Positions 18,867 through 27,875 of a DNA stretch of 64,000 nucleotides are shown here, piece after piece (position 1 is the stretch's first letter; the number at the start of each line of letters is the position of its first letter). The notes beneath the pieces were generated by a model. That model was not told the origin of the DNA. It did not search any database and was given only the letters and a program-made list of their open reading frames with translations. The position numbers and the translations under genes are program-made. The DNA comes from Alkaliphilus transvaalensis ATCC 700919 (GTDB taxonomy: Bacteria; Bacillota; Clostridia; Peptostreptococcales; Natronincolaceae): assembly GCF_000621485.1 (NCBI RefSeq), contig NZ_JHYF01000003.1, forward strand, positions 62,001 to 126,000. Reading direction: 5' to 3'.

Positions 18867-20228
18867 TTAAGATTGTGCAACAACTTTAAAGCGACCATTT
18901 AACATACCCATCCAACAGGTGAAGCCTAAATTCCCTTCTTTTTCAGGAGTAAATTCTATAATGTTATCTTCTCCTGCCTTGACGGAGGTCCCTATCTGTA
19001 ATTCTGGTATGAAAATGGCATTATTACAACCATTAACCTGATCTCCACTAATAATCCACCTTACAGGTTTTCCTACTTCAATGATATAAGTGTTGGGGAT
19101 ATACCCTCTATTATTGGCAGAGGTTCGGATTACTTGAACCCCCTCTTCATCAATTTTAGGAAGTTGTCCATTAAAAGATTCAACAGTTTGGCCTGTAGAG
19201 AAAACTAAGCTTGTGAGGGGGGTTCCTTGAAGACTCATTCCCCTATTAACCATTATGAGACCCAACGCCATTACTAAAACACCACTAAATTTAAGGAGTT
19301 TGCGAGAGGTTCCACCACTTATCAAGGAGCTAATTGCTCCAAAGCTCAACATCAAAGGAACCGTTCCAAGGCTAAAAATAAGCATTGATAAAGCCCCTTG
19401 GGTAGCGCTACCAGTTCCTAAAGCATAAAGTTGCATTGTTTGTAAAGGTCCACAGGGCATCACTGCAGTAGCTAGTCCAATAAAAAAAGGGGCCTTGTTA
19501 TTCTTAAATAGACCCTTCTTAATAAAGTCAGGTAGGGGCAGGGTAGGGATTTTAATAATTCTTCTTAGGAAACTAAAACTGTCCAATAGACTTAATCCCA
19601 ATAGGAGCATCATTAAGCCGGCTAAGATAGTAATAGTACCTTGAAGTGAGAGGGAGAAGCTGATAACAGACCCTATAGCACCTACAACAGCTCCCACCAG
19701 TGTATACCCTAACATTCTACCCAGATTATATAGTACCGGTGCCTTGATGGTTTTCCAGTAGTTTTTTTCCTGACCTTCTTGAGAAAATGCAAGACTTTGA
19801 GAAACAACAATACCGCCACACATAGATAGACAATGGAGGGAGGTAAGGATGCCAACAATAAATAATAGGGGATAACTCATATCGTTTCTAACTTCTGGAA
19901 TAAAGTTGAAACCGATGGTATTTTTAATTATTAAATAAAGCCCAAGTAAAGTAAAACCTAAAATCATAGTCCATTTATGGGGCATAGCTTCCTGATGAGA
20001 GTCATCTACTGTAGAAGCGTTTCTAGTTACCCCATAACCTAAAATTTCGAGGGTTTCTATAACTGTGTTAATTTCCTCTTCCTTAATTCTAGCCTCTAAT
20101 AATTTAGTTTCAAAGGAAACCTTAAAATGAGTAATATTAAAAGACTCTAATTTTTTAGCAATTATTTTTTCGCAATTTTTACAATGCATACCTTCTATCT
20201 TTAAAGAGTAAAATCTAACTGTAGGCAT
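18867..20228 (-). CDS. HMA - SafE/UreH-like membrane domain - cupredoxin-like fusion protein
   Basis: The 453 residues show three parts. First is an N-terminal heavy-metal-associated domain with GMHCKNC (C16, C19). Second is a six-helix SafE/DsbD-like membrane domain (about 85-355) with LHCLSMCGG (C133, C137) and PCGPLQTMQ. Third is an outward cupredoxin-like C-terminus with NGCNNAI and FTCWMGMLNG, giving Cys and Met ligands. The family is linked to copper handling or thiol/metal delivery. As the last gene of the nitrite-reductase/cytochrome-assembly operon, it may move copper or supply reductant outside. A conventional CcdA or ResA is not present in the window. Confidence 0.82.
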   Translation of the reverse strand: MPTVRFYSLKIEGMHCKNCEKIIAKKLESFNITHFKVSFETKLLEARIKEEEINTVIETLEILGYGVTRNASTVDDSHQEAMPHKWTMILGFTLLGLYLIIKNTIGFNFIPEVRNDMSYPLLFIVGILTSLHCLSMCGGIVVSQSLAFSQEGQEKNYWKTIKAPVLYNLGRMLGYTLVGAVVGAIGSVISFSLSLQGTITILAGLMMLLLGLSLLDSFSFLRRIIKIPTLPLPDFIKKGLFKNNKAPFFIGLATAVMPCGPLQTMQLYALGTGSATQGALSMLIFSLGTVPLMLSFGAISSLISGGTSRKLLKFSGVLVMALGLIMVNRGMSLQGTPLTSLVFSTGQTVESFNGQLPKIDEEGVQVIRTSANNRGYIPNTYIIEVGKPVRWIISGDQVNGCNNAIFIPELQIGTSVKAGEDNIIEFTPEKEGNLGFTCWMGMLNGRFKVVAQS

Positions 20229-20268
20229 TGAATTACCTCCATATATTTTTAATAAAATTATACATTTT

Positions 20269-20793
20269 TCACAGACCTCTATTTGATAAAATCCGATCTA
20301 GTCCCTTCGAAGTAAAATATCCAAGGCCAAAGGTCACGAGGGTTGGGAGGGTGACTACTAAGGGGTGCCTAATAAGTTCTCCAGAAGGCCCCCCTATGGT
20401 ATAGGCTACCATAATAAAAGCTAAAGGAAGTTGAAGGGCAGGGAAAAGACCTGAGGCTATCCATATACTCCTTTTTGAGGCATATCCTTTAAAGATCAGT
20501 CGAATAACTACATCAGTTAAAAAACCACCTATTAAAGAAATTATCAACATCCATATAAAAAATACACTGAGTAGAGCACCTATCACAAGCCCCAACATTG
20601 TGACAGTACCAAATTTATCAATTTTTCTAGTAAGTAGAGTAACGCCACTACCATAAATAGGAGCTACCAAAAGGGCTCTTAAAGCAGGTAAAGGTAACAT
20701 CTGCATTAAGGGTAGTAGTAGATAACCTAATACAAAGATAGAAGCTACGATTAAAGCCATCATCGATAGTTCCTTTAATTGAAATTTTCCCAT
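20269..20793 (-). CDS. ECF-transporter S-component-like membrane protein
   Basis: The start giving MGKFQLKELS is preceded by GAAGGGAGA and yields 174 residues. A longer frame to 20883 would overlap the upstream gene and lacks a binding site. Five or six hydrophobic helices and a short N-terminal KELS segment resemble MptD-type or other S components of energy-coupling-factor uptake systems. The ligand is unknown. No ECF ATPase is nearby, so it would have to share a module encoded elsewhere. It lies in the nrfA-ccs operon. Confidence 0.55.
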   Translation of the reverse strand: MGKFQLKELSMMALIVASIFVLGYLLLPLMQMLPLPALRALLVAPIYGSGVTLLTRKIDKFGTVTMLGLVIGALLSVFFIWMLIISLIGGFLTDVVIRLIFKGYASKRSIWIASGLFPALQLPLAFIMVAYTIGGPSGELIRHPLVVTLPTLVTFGLGYFTSKGLDRILSNRGL

Positions 20794-20834
20794 GTTCAGT
20801 CTCCCTTCAATTCTTAATCTACTTACAGGATAAG

Positions 20835-21671
20835 TTAATGATTGCCTACTGTCAATAGAAGTAATTCCTTTACGCCTTCCCATCCTAATGATTCCACCTG
20901 TTGGCTAATTTTTTTGCCATCTTTAATCCATGTCATGTAGACCTGAATCAACTTAGTAAGCAAATCTTCTAATTCTTCAAGACTAGAAACTTCTATTAAT
21001 TGTTGAGCAAGGTGGGGTCTTCTACCTAATCTTCCTCCAATGATAACTCGATAACCTTGTTCCTCTGAAGTAATGGAGCTGGTGGGACAACTATTAATGC
21101 ATCTTCCGCAGTCAATACATGCTTCAAAGTGGATATTGGGTTCAGCATCAACCGTTATCAGTCCTTCAGGACATGATTTGACACATTGTTGACAACCAAT
21201 ACAATGACCTTCAGTAATAATAGGTCTAGCATAACCAACAACTCCGAGGTCTCTAATTTGGGGTTGAGAACAACTATTGGGACAACCACTAATGGCAGCT
21301 TTAAATTTTTTATGGTAGAGCATTGGGCCTTGATTCTGAGAGGCCATCAGATCTTCTAAGCCTACTTGCTTAATAATTTTAGATAAGGTTCTGATAACAT
21401 TTTCATCTTCAAATAGAGTTAAAGGGCAACCCTTTAGTCCACCACAAGGTTTAATCTCTAAGTACTTTGTTTCAGTAATCCCATCTATTGATAAATCAAT
21501 TTTACTTAGGTCTTCTAAATCTCTAATGCCCTTTGCTAATTCAATATCCTCAACATCTACATAGGTTTTACCTCTTGAAATTGCCATATCTTCAGCTTTT
21601 TTTTTAGCCATTTTTCTTATGAAAAAGGGGGCCTTTTTAACTCTTTCTTCTGCCTCCTTAGTCCATTCCAT
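20835..21671 (-). CDS. Siroheme/[4Fe-4S] sulfite/nitrite-reductase-like protein with PCP_red and ferredoxin domains
   Basis: The 278 residues begin with a PCP_red-like segment (about 2-47, WTKEAEERVKKAPFFIRK). A half-reductase segment follows with C76-x5-C82 and C130-x3-C134, the siroheme-[4Fe-4S] binding pattern. A 2[4Fe-4S] ferredoxin comes next (C157, C160, C163, C167 and C185, C188, C191, C195). It is much shorter than a full sulfite or nitrite reductase, so it may be an electron-transfer or siroheme-binding accessory to the nearby NrfA. Cytoplasmic. AAGGAG precedes the ATG, 13 bp after ccsA. Confidence 0.75.
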   Translation of the reverse strand: MEWTKEAEERVKKAPFFIRKMAKKKAEDMAISRGKTYVDVEDIELAKGIRDLEDLSKIDLSIDGITETKYLEIKPCGGLKGCPLTLFEDENVIRTLSKIIKQVGLEDLMASQNQGPMLYHKKFKAAISGCPNSCSQPQIRDLGVVGYARPIITEGHCIGCQQCVKSCPEGLITVDAEPNIHFEACIDCGRCINSCPTSSITSEEQGYRVIIGGRLGRRPHLAQQLIEVSSLEELEDLLTKLIQVYMTWIKDGKKISQQVESLGWEGVKELLLLTVGNH

Positions 21672-21684
21672 TTAACCCATCTCC

Positions 21685-22509
21685 TTATGCGTAACTATGA
21701 ATACTTGGTAGTAGAGTATTGACACCGATGTATGTAAATAATACACATATAAAACCAATCACACTAAATATTGCAGCTCTTTTTCCACTCCAACCTTTAG
21801 TTAATCTTAAATGAAGATAGATTGCGTAGATAATCCATGTAATAAAAGACCAAGTTTCTTTTGGGTCCCAAGCCCAATATCTACCCCATGCTTGTTCAGC
21901 CCAGATGGCACCAGTAACCATTACAAGGGTAAGGAAAAGGAAGCCTAAAGCGATTGCTCTATAACTGATTAAATCAAGTCTTTCTAGGGAAGGCATATGT
22001 TTCTCCATAAATTTGTCTTTAGAGAATTTGTCCTTTAATAAGTACATAAAGGATACCCCGCAGGCAACCCCAAAGGCCCCATAGCCGATTACGGCAGTGC
22101 TAACATGAAGGGTAAGCCAATGACTTTGTAGGGCAGGCATTAAAGGACGAACATCCTTAGACTGCATTGCTGCATAGCCCATAATAATGAAGACGATAGG
22201 GGTTACAAAGGTTCCCATTGCCCTAAAGCTATATTTATGCTCAAATACCATAAAGCATAGGGCGATCCCCCAAGCAAAACTGGTAGCAAACTCATATTGG
22301 TTTGTTAAAGGTACTCTACCAGCACCAAAACCTCTAGCGACAATGGCGATAGTATGAAAGATAAAACCGATCTTAATTAAAAATGTAGCATATCTACCGT
22401 GGTTTTCGTTTTTAATAACGAAGAAAAGAAAGTATAAAACCATTGATGCAATATAAAGAGATATAGCAATGTTAAAGAAACTATTTTCTATTTGTAATAA
22501 ATTCTCCAT
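21685..22509 (-). CDS. Cytochrome c biogenesis protein CcsA/ResC (CcsB-type)
   Basis: The 274-residue protein has about eight helices and the tryptophan-rich heme-handling motif WGRYWAWDPKETWSF near residue 210. Flanking conserved histidines are also present. It belongs to system II (Ccs) cytochrome c maturation and, together with Ccs1/ResB encoded 2 bp upstream, carries heme out and attaches it to CXXCH motifs. Its evident client is the pentaheme nitrite reductase of the same operon. GGAGG precedes the ATG. Confidence 0.94.
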   Translation of the reverse strand: MENLLQIENSFFNIAISLYIASMVLYFLFFVIKNENHGRYATFLIKIGFIFHTIAIVARGFGAGRVPLTNQYEFATSFAWGIALCFMVFEHKYSFRAMGTFVTPIVFIIMGYAAMQSKDVRPLMPALQSHWLTLHVSTAVIGYGAFGVACGVSFMYLLKDKFSKDKFMEKHMPSLERLDLISYRAIALGFLFLTLVMVTGAIWAEQAWGRYWAWDPKETWSFITWIIYAIYLHLRLTKGWSGKRAAIFSVIGFICVLFTYIGVNTLLPSIHSYA

Positions 22510-22511
22510 TA

Positions 22512-23822
22512 TTAAGCCTCCGATTTCTTTTCTAAATAATTTTCTAATAATTTTTCTATTTGATTTTTATAATTTTCACGATCAACAGTGGTATCAGCCC
22601 AAATTACAGTTGTACCATCTTTTCTTTTGAAAGCCTTTAACTGTCTAGGGTGGAAGTAGAAGGCAAACATAATCCCATGAAGTAAGACTAAGCCCCCAAC
22701 CTTAGCACCCCTATAACCAGGGTCGCTAACGATTTGAAGTAGGGTAAATTGACGGGGATTACCTATTGTAAAGGTGTATTCTTCATACTCTATTTTTTCT
22801 CCCATTCCCACTGCATTCATATCAACCCTTTGACCATCATAGAAAAGGGTGTATAGTAGCTTCGGGTTGTTAGGATATGGACTAACTGTTACGGGTCTTC
22901 CTATTGAATTATCATAATCTGGGAAGAAATTAACAAATTGGAGGGCGATCTTTCTGTTATCATCTACATGAACTTCACTTTGGTATAGGATTCGTTCAGC
23001 AATAACTTCACCATTTCTTTCTAAAGTTAGATCTAAAGCCCAACCGGTTCCATTTTGATAGATACTAAAGTTATCTCCCCTAAAGGGGTTATTCACCGAT
23101 AATTCACCACCCTTAACGACGTTTCCTGTATCGGGGTCTAAAACTGTAATCTTACTGATATACTGCCTTACGGTATGGTCATCTCTAAATTGGATATCAA
23201 AATCATCTATTCTAATTTCATATGAAGTTTCTTCTACGCTTTCGGTAACGCCAGGTACTCCGTAGATATATGTATCAAAGCCTGCCACTTGACCAAACAT
23301 ATAGGCTAAAATAATAATTAATATACCTACATGGGTCAACCAAGAACCTAAAACACCAAATCGATTCTTATAGCCAAAATAATAAGTTCCTTCTTCTGTT
23401 TCTTGCTTTTTTACTCTAAAGAATCTCGCTTTTCTAAATAAGCCCTTCACATCTACATCGTTATGATATTCTTTTATTACTAGATAACTTTTTCTCTCTA
23501 ACTCTGCTTTTATTTGTGGTGTTCCAATCATTCGTTTAAATAAAACTGGAAAACGAATGATACTGCATAGGGTTAGATTAAGGGAAAGAACCAACATCAT
23601 GGTAATAAACCACCAAGAAGCATAAACATCATGGAGACTTAAAGTGGTAATTAGGGTATATGCAAAGGAACTGTATTCCCTTTCATAGAAAACAAGAGGG
23701 TTTTTTTGAGGAATAACTGTTCCTGCAATAGAAGTGATTCCAATAACTAATAATAAGATAATTCCAAATTTCATCGAATGAAGGGCTTTCCAAAATTCCT
23801 TTAAAATACTATCCTGATTCAT
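22512..23822 (-). CDS. Cytochrome c biogenesis protein Ccs1/ResB
   Basis: Starting at the ATG after AAAGGAG gives 436 residues (MNQDSILKEFW); a longer frame begins before that site. Helices near 15-35, 65-85 and 155-175 flank a large extracytoplasmic ResB domain, and a last helix lies near 375. GTVIPQKNPLVFYEREY matches the ResB signature. It forms the heme lyase with CcsA. It lies 56 bp downstream of nrfA in the same operon. Confidence 0.93.
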   Translation of the reverse strand: MNQDSILKEFWKALHSMKFGIILLLVIGITSIAGTVIPQKNPLVFYEREYSSFAYTLITTLSLHDVYASWWFITMMLVLSLNLTLCSIIRFPVLFKRMIGTPQIKAELERKSYLVIKEYHNDVDVKGLFRKARFFRVKKQETEEGTYYFGYKNRFGVLGSWLTHVGILIIILAYMFGQVAGFDTYIYGVPGVTESVEETSYEIRIDDFDIQFRDDHTVRQYISKITVLDPDTGNVVKGGELSVNNPFRGDNFSIYQNGTGWALDLTLERNGEVIAERILYQSEVHVDDNRKIALQFVNFFPDYDNSIGRPVTVSPYPNNPKLLYTLFYDGQRVDMNAVGMGEKIEYEEYTFTIGNPRQFTLLQIVSDPGYRGAKVGGLVLLHGIMFAFYFHPRQLKAFKRKDGTTVIWADTTVDRENYKNQIEKLLENYLEKKSEA

Positions 23823-23878
23823 CCTTTTCGCTCCTTTTTGAATAGAGGGGGCTAAAAATAGCCCCATATAAACTATAT

Positions 23879-25096
23879 TTAATTACCTCTTAATAAAGCT
23901 AAACCTTCTTCAGCATACTGGCGGGCTGCATCAAGGGTTTCATGAGCAAGTTGAGAGTTATGGAAACCTGTACTGTTTTCTACGAATACAAAATCCCATC
24001 TCCATTGGGCTTTACGGTGGTAATCCCGGACTTGGTCTAAGAATTCCTCCGAATATGTACCGCTTTCAATTGCAATTGTAAGCTCTTCAATTAACTCAAC
24101 AATTAAAGCACTCACTTCATTAGTCTTATCAGCTACACCCTTTTGAATATTTTCAACCCGTTCAATTAAATCTTGCGGATCTCCAGTATGACAACTCATA
24201 CAAGATTGTTGTATTGTGTGAAGTGGACTAGTCCAATGGTGAGAATTAAAAATATCACCATCGTCATTTTCTGTTCTAGGCATATGACAGTCAACGCAAC
24301 TCATACCTAAGTTACTGTGGACACTACCCATCATATAGGTCTCAAATTCTGGATGCTGTACCTTTAATAATGGTGTACCTGTAGTAGGGTGAATCCAGTC
24401 ATAATAACCCTTATCATCGAAGTATTTCTCTATGCCATCTACTGAAATACCATTATCCCAAGGTAAGGTAACTTCTTTAGTTTCTGGGTCTAGATAGTAT
24501 TCAACATGACATTGAGCACAAACCAGGTTGTTCATGCTAAACTCCATCTCCATTTTGTCTAGAGCTGTTTGAAGATGATCTCTCGTTAGAACTACTTCGC
24601 CTGGTGTATTGGTATGGCAGTCATAACAGCTGATGGGGCTGGTCACCTTTGCAGCCATTTCATCAAAATCCATAGCATAAAACTCTGTACCATACTCATT
24701 AACTAATGCAAGGTAATCTGGAGTTTTACAACTTAGACAGCTGGCACCTGGCTTTGGTCTAGATGTTTCGATGACATCCTCTAAAGAGTAGACATGGCCC
24801 CTAGCCCTAAGGTAATCTTTACTGAATCCCATACCATCATATAGAACTAAAAGGTCTGGATACTTTTCAAGATAGTCATAGGGTTCAGAGCCACCATAGG
24901 TGGTCTTAACCATCTCAGAATTTCTTAAGTAAGTGTTGTATTGGTCTGGATATTCCTCCTCCCATTCAGATGCGGCGATAATACCTTCACCAATAATAAT
25001 GTCATCGTTTTCCTCTTGGGTAAGGGTAGGGCTAGCACAGGCCACAACAAAAAACACAAATGCCATTAGTAGAGTCAATAATTTTATATGCTTCAT
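23879..25096 (-). CDS. nrfA: Ammonia-forming pentaheme cytochrome c nitrite reductase, lipoprotein form
   Basis: The 405 residues carry five heme sites. The catalytic CLSCK is at 120-124, with Lys as proximal ligand, and CYDCH, CAQCH, CVDCH and CMSCH lie at 157-161, 193-197, 267-271 and 299-303. The active-site region LLKVQHPE supplies Gln247 and His248. The N-terminus ends in FVVAC with the lipobox Cys20, so the enzyme should be anchored outside by lipid. NrfA reduces nitrite to ammonium with six electrons. No NrfH or NrfB donor gene is in the window. AAAGGAGGTG precedes the ATG; two CRP/FNR-type boxes lie upstream. Confidence 0.96.
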   Translation of the reverse strand: MKHIKLLTLLMAFVFFVVACASPTLTQEENDDIIIGEGIIAASEWEEEYPDQYNTYLRNSEMVKTTYGGSEPYDYLEKYPDLLVLYDGMGFSKDYLRARGHVYSLEDVIETSRPKPGASCLSCKTPDYLALVNEYGTEFYAMDFDEMAAKVTSPISCYDCHTNTPGEVVLTRDHLQTALDKMEMEFSMNNLVCAQCHVEYYLDPETKEVTLPWDNGISVDGIEKYFDDKGYYDWIHPTTGTPLLKVQHPEFETYMMGSVHSNLGMSCVDCHMPRTENDDGDIFNSHHWTSPLHTIQQSCMSCHTGDPQDLIERVENIQKGVADKTNEVSALIVELIEELTIAIESGTYSEEFLDQVRDYHRKAQWRWDFVFVENSTGFHNSQLAHETLDAARQYAEEGLALLRGN

Positions 25097-25119
25097 AATT
25101 TCACCTCCTTTCTAGTGAA

Positions 25120-25163
25120 ATTATAGTAGAAAAAATAACAATGTTTCTGTGATTAAAATCACA
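25120..25163 (-). promoter_or_regulatory. nrfA promoter with CRP/FNR-family operator 1
   Basis: On the minus strand TATAAT (plus 25120-25125) is a good -10. The perfect palindrome TGTGATTAAAATCACA (25148-25163) is centred about 42 bp upstream of the expected transcription start. That is the class II activator position. No good -35 is present, as expected for an activated promoter. Confidence 0.7.
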
Positions 25164-25173
25164 ATTGACCTAG

Positions 25174-25189
25174 TGTGATATTTATCACA
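25174..25189. promoter_or_regulatory. CRP/FNR-family operator 2 upstream of nrfA
   Basis: TGTGATATTTATCACA is a second perfect TGTGA-N6-TCACA palindrome, centred 26 bp from operator 1. The motif fits HcpR- or FNR-type regulators that respond to nitrite, nitric oxide or oxygen. Confidence 0.7.
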
Positions 25190-25249
25190 GAAAATGATTG
25201 GTTTAATAGGGACTTCGGGAAATTTTGTATGAGGAGAGTTTTTCAGAAA

Positions 25250-25306
25250 AAAAGAGATTTTTAAATATAAAAGAGATTTTTAAATATAAAAGAGATTCTT
25301 AAATAT
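25250..25306. repeat. Three tandem copies of a 19-bp unit
   Basis: AAAAGAGATTTTTAAATAT occurs at 25250-25268 and 25269-25287, and with one change at 25288-25306. It lies between nrfA and the amino-acid transporter operon. Confidence 0.85.
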
Positions 25307-25378
25307 AATGGAAAAGGTAAAAAAAAACAGTAGCAAACTTCTCGTATGGAAATTTACTACTGTATAGGGTTAGTATAA

Positions 25379-26116
25379 TTATCTATTAATAATTTGTCTT
25401 AAAAAGCGTTTCGTTCGTTCTTCTTTAGGATTAGAAAAAATTTCAGAAGGTAGACCTTCTTCAACGATGATTCCTTCATCCATGAAAATAACTCGGTCTG
25501 CAACGTCTCGGGCAAAACTCATTTCATGGGTGACAATAATCATTGTCATGTTTTCTTCAGCTAGCTTACGAATAACCCCTAGAACCTCTCCCACTAATTC
25601 GGGGTCTAGGGCAGAGGTTGGTTCGTCAAATAAAATAACATGGGGATTTACTGCCATTGCCCTTGCAATAGCTACTCTTTGTTGCTGTCCGCCAGATAGC
25701 GTAGAAGGGTATTGATCTCTTTTATCCTTCAAACCAACCATATCTAAAAGAGATTCGCCTAACTGTATTGCTTTATCTTTAGGCATTTTCTTAACAATTA
25801 AAAGAGCCTCTATCACATTTTCTAAAGCTGTTTTATTTTTAAATAAATTATATCCTTGAAATACCATAGCAGTACCTCGACGTAAAGCTAAAATTTCTTT
25901 TTGTTTCACTTCTTGAGTATCTACCTGCATATTATTTAGGGATATGATTCCAGCATCAGGGCTTTCTAAATAGTTTAAACAACGCAGAAAAGTTGACTTA
26001 CCAGAACCTGATGGGCCAATAATTACAACAACTTCTCCTTTCTTAACTTCAAGATTAATTCCCTTTAATACCTCTAACTTACCAAAACTTTTATAAAGAT
26101 TTTTTGTGCTTATCAT
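25379..26116 (-). CDS. Polar amino-acid ABC transporter ATP-binding protein
   Basis: The 245-residue ATPase has Walker [10 protein letters not shown] near residue 34, the signature [16 protein letters not shown], Walker [14 protein letters not shown] and VTHEMSFA. This is the GlnQ/TcyN-type family that energises uptake of polar amino acids. It is the last gene of a three-gene operon with the permease 11 bp upstream and the binding protein. The substrate is not determined from this subunit. Confidence 0.95.
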   Translation of the reverse strand: MISTKNLYKSFGKLEVLKGINLEVKKGEVVVIIGPSGSGKSTFLRCLNYLESPDAGIISLNNMQVDTQEVKQKEILALRRGTAMVFQGYNLFKNKTALENVIEALLIVKKMPKDKAIQLGESLLDMVGLKDKRDQYPSTLSGGQQQRVAIARAMAVNPHVILFDEPTSALDPELVGEVLGVIRKLAEENMTMIIVTHEMSFARDVADRVIFMDEGIIVEEGLPSEIFSNPKEERTKRFLRQIINR

Positions 26117-26127
26117 AGTATCACCCT

Positions 26128-26802
26128 TTAATATGCTTTATTTAGCTTAATCTCTATACGGTCTTGTAAAAATCCTATCGTAATGGAGATCCCCCAGTAA
26201 ATTAGTAATGCAACAAGAAAGTTCTCAAAGAACTTATAGGTAGCAGCAGAAGACATTCTTGCTTGGGCCATCATTTCAGCTACCCCTAAAGTAAAGGCCA
26301 AAGAAGACTCTTTAATTAAACTAATAAAAGAATTAGCTAAAGAAGGTACAGCTACTCTTGTTGCTTGGGGAAGAATGACTCGTCTCATAGCTTGCATAGG
26401 AGTCATTCCAACCGACAGACAAGCTTCCATTTGTCCTTTTTCAACAGAACTGATAGCTCCACGTATTATTTCAGCCATGTAGGCAGCACTATGCAAACTC
26501 AATCCTAGTATTGCAGCAGTCATAGCGTTCATTTTTGCTAAAGAAGGTATAATTTGCGGTACACCGTAATAGAGCATAAAGAGTTGTACCAGTAGGGGAG
26601 TCCCTCTAAAAAAGGAAATATACACTCTTGTTAAGGTGCTTAAAACCCTTATTTTAAAGACACGGGTTAAAGCTAAACAAGTTGCAATAATTAAACCAAG
26701 GATCATAGCCGAAAAGGCTAGACCCAAGGTTAAGGGAGCAGTTCTTAGAATACGTGGAAAAACCTCTACCATATAGGCGTAATCAATATTATAAAAGTTC
26801 AT
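26128..26802 (-). CDS. Polar amino-acid ABC transporter permease
   Basis: The 224-residue HEAT-type (HisM/GlnP) permease has about five helices. The EAA loop around residues 130-150 reads [20 protein letters not shown], and [20 protein letters not shown] precedes it. It should form a homodimer with the ATPase. It starts 19 bp after the binding-protein stop. Confidence 0.95.
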   Translation of the reverse strand: MNFYNIDYAYMVEVFPRILRTAPLTLGLAFSAMILGLIIATCLALTRVFKIRVLSTLTRVYISFFRGTPLLVQLFMLYYGVPQIIPSLAKMNAMTAAILGLSLHSAAYMAEIIRGAISSVEKGQMEACLSVGMTPMQAMRRVILPQATRVAVPSLANSFISLIKESSLAFTLGVAEMMAQARMSSAATYKFFENFLVALLIYWGISITIGFLQDRIEIKLNKAY

Positions 26803-26821
26803 TATTCATCACCATTTCTAG

Positions 26822-27634
26822 TTATCTGCTGGTTATATCTACAGAAAACCATTTATTTGAGATTTCATTTAAAGTTCCATCTGCCCTCATTTCAATAATT
26901 GCTTCACTAATTTTTTCAACTAAATCAGCATTCTCTTCATTATTAACAAATGGGAAAGAGTTTTCTAGGGGATGAACAGGGTCACCACCTAATTGAAGGT
27001 CTAGACCAGATTTTTCAATATTAATAATGGCAGCAAGTTTATCATTCATTACAGCATCAATTCTACCAATTGCAACATCTTGTAAAGAACCAATAAAGTC
27101 TTCGTAAGTGATAACGTCTATTTCATTATTTACATCGTAATTTCTAATTAACTCTTCATAGTTTGAACCTAAACTAACACCAATTTTTTTACCTTTTAAA
27201 TCATCAAGGTTTTTGATGCTTTCGTCGCCTTCTCTTACGATCAACTGAGCTCCCGAAAATACATAAGGAGATGGGAATAGATATTTTTCTTTTCTTACAT
27301 CTGTCATAGTAATTTGGTTAGAGATGGTATCAATTCGACCAGTATCTAACATACCAAATAGACCACTAAACTCTGATGCTTGAAATTCAACCTCGTAACC
27401 AATACGTTGACCAATTTCTCCCCAAACATCAATTTCAAAGCCATCTAAGTTACCCTCATTATTCATAAAAGTAAAGGGAGGGTATCCACCAGAAGTACCA
27501 ATTCTAATAACTTTTGTATTATCGTCGGAATTATTTCCTACTGTATTAGTTGAATTTGAACGACAACCTACAAATACCATAATAACTAACATAATAATTG
27601 AAACAACTAAGACTGATTTCTTTTTAAGTAACAT
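26822..27634 (-). CDS. Amino-acid ABC transporter substrate-binding lipoprotein (cystine-like)
   Basis: The 270-residue SBP_bac_3 protein has a lipoprotein signal ending in FVGC with Cys24. A periplasmic-binding fold follows with GYPPFTFMNNEGNLDGFEID and the conserved DMLDTGRIDTISNQ region. The overall look, including NQITMTDVRKEKYLF, is closest to cystine-binding FliY/TcyA-type proteins, but the ligand is inferred. AAAGGAGG precedes the ATG. Confidence 0.88.
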   Translation of the reverse strand: MLLKKKSVLVVSIIMLVIMVFVGCRSNSTNTVGNNSDDNTKVIRIGTSGGYPPFTFMNNEGNLDGFEIDVWGEIGQRIGYEVEFQASEFSGLFGMLDTGRIDTISNQITMTDVRKEKYLFPSPYVFSGAQLIVREGDESIKNLDDLKGKKIGVSLGSNYEELIRNYDVNNEIDVITYEDFIGSLQDVAIGRIDAVMNDKLAAIINIEKSGLDLQLGGDPVHPLENSFPFVNNEENADLVEKISEAIIEMRADGTLNEISNKWFSVDITSR

Positions 27635-27690
27635 TAATAATCCTCCTTTTAATTCACAGTAAACTTATCGGAATACTTATGATTAATCTA

Positions 27691-27719
27691 ATTCTATCAC
27701 CCCCCATTAAGGCGGTCAA
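27691..27719 (-). promoter_or_regulatory. Sigma-A-type promoter of the amino-acid transporter operon
   Basis: On the minus strand TTGACC (plus 27714-27719) and TAGAAT (plus 27691-27696) are separated by exactly 17 bp. They lie about 57 bp upstream of the binding-protein start. Confidence 0.7.
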
Positions 27720-27875
27720 TCATTTTTTTTCATAAAATAAATGATGTAATAAAATGAATTTTTTAAAAATACAAAAGTAGTTTCAATTTATTTTAATATA
27801 AGATGTTATAATAATTTTATTGAAGGATGATAGAATTAAATGATTGCTAACTTTAGATAAAATTGAGGTGTTTTA

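Noticed and set aside
20794-20883. N-terminal extension of the S-component-like protein
   Set aside because: The extension overlaps the preceding gene, is hydrophilic, and a good binding site lies before the internal ATG at 20793.
27650-27690. CymR-type operator at the amino-acid transporter promoter
   Set aside because: A TATCGGAAT stretch resembles part of the motif, but the spacing to the other half does not match.
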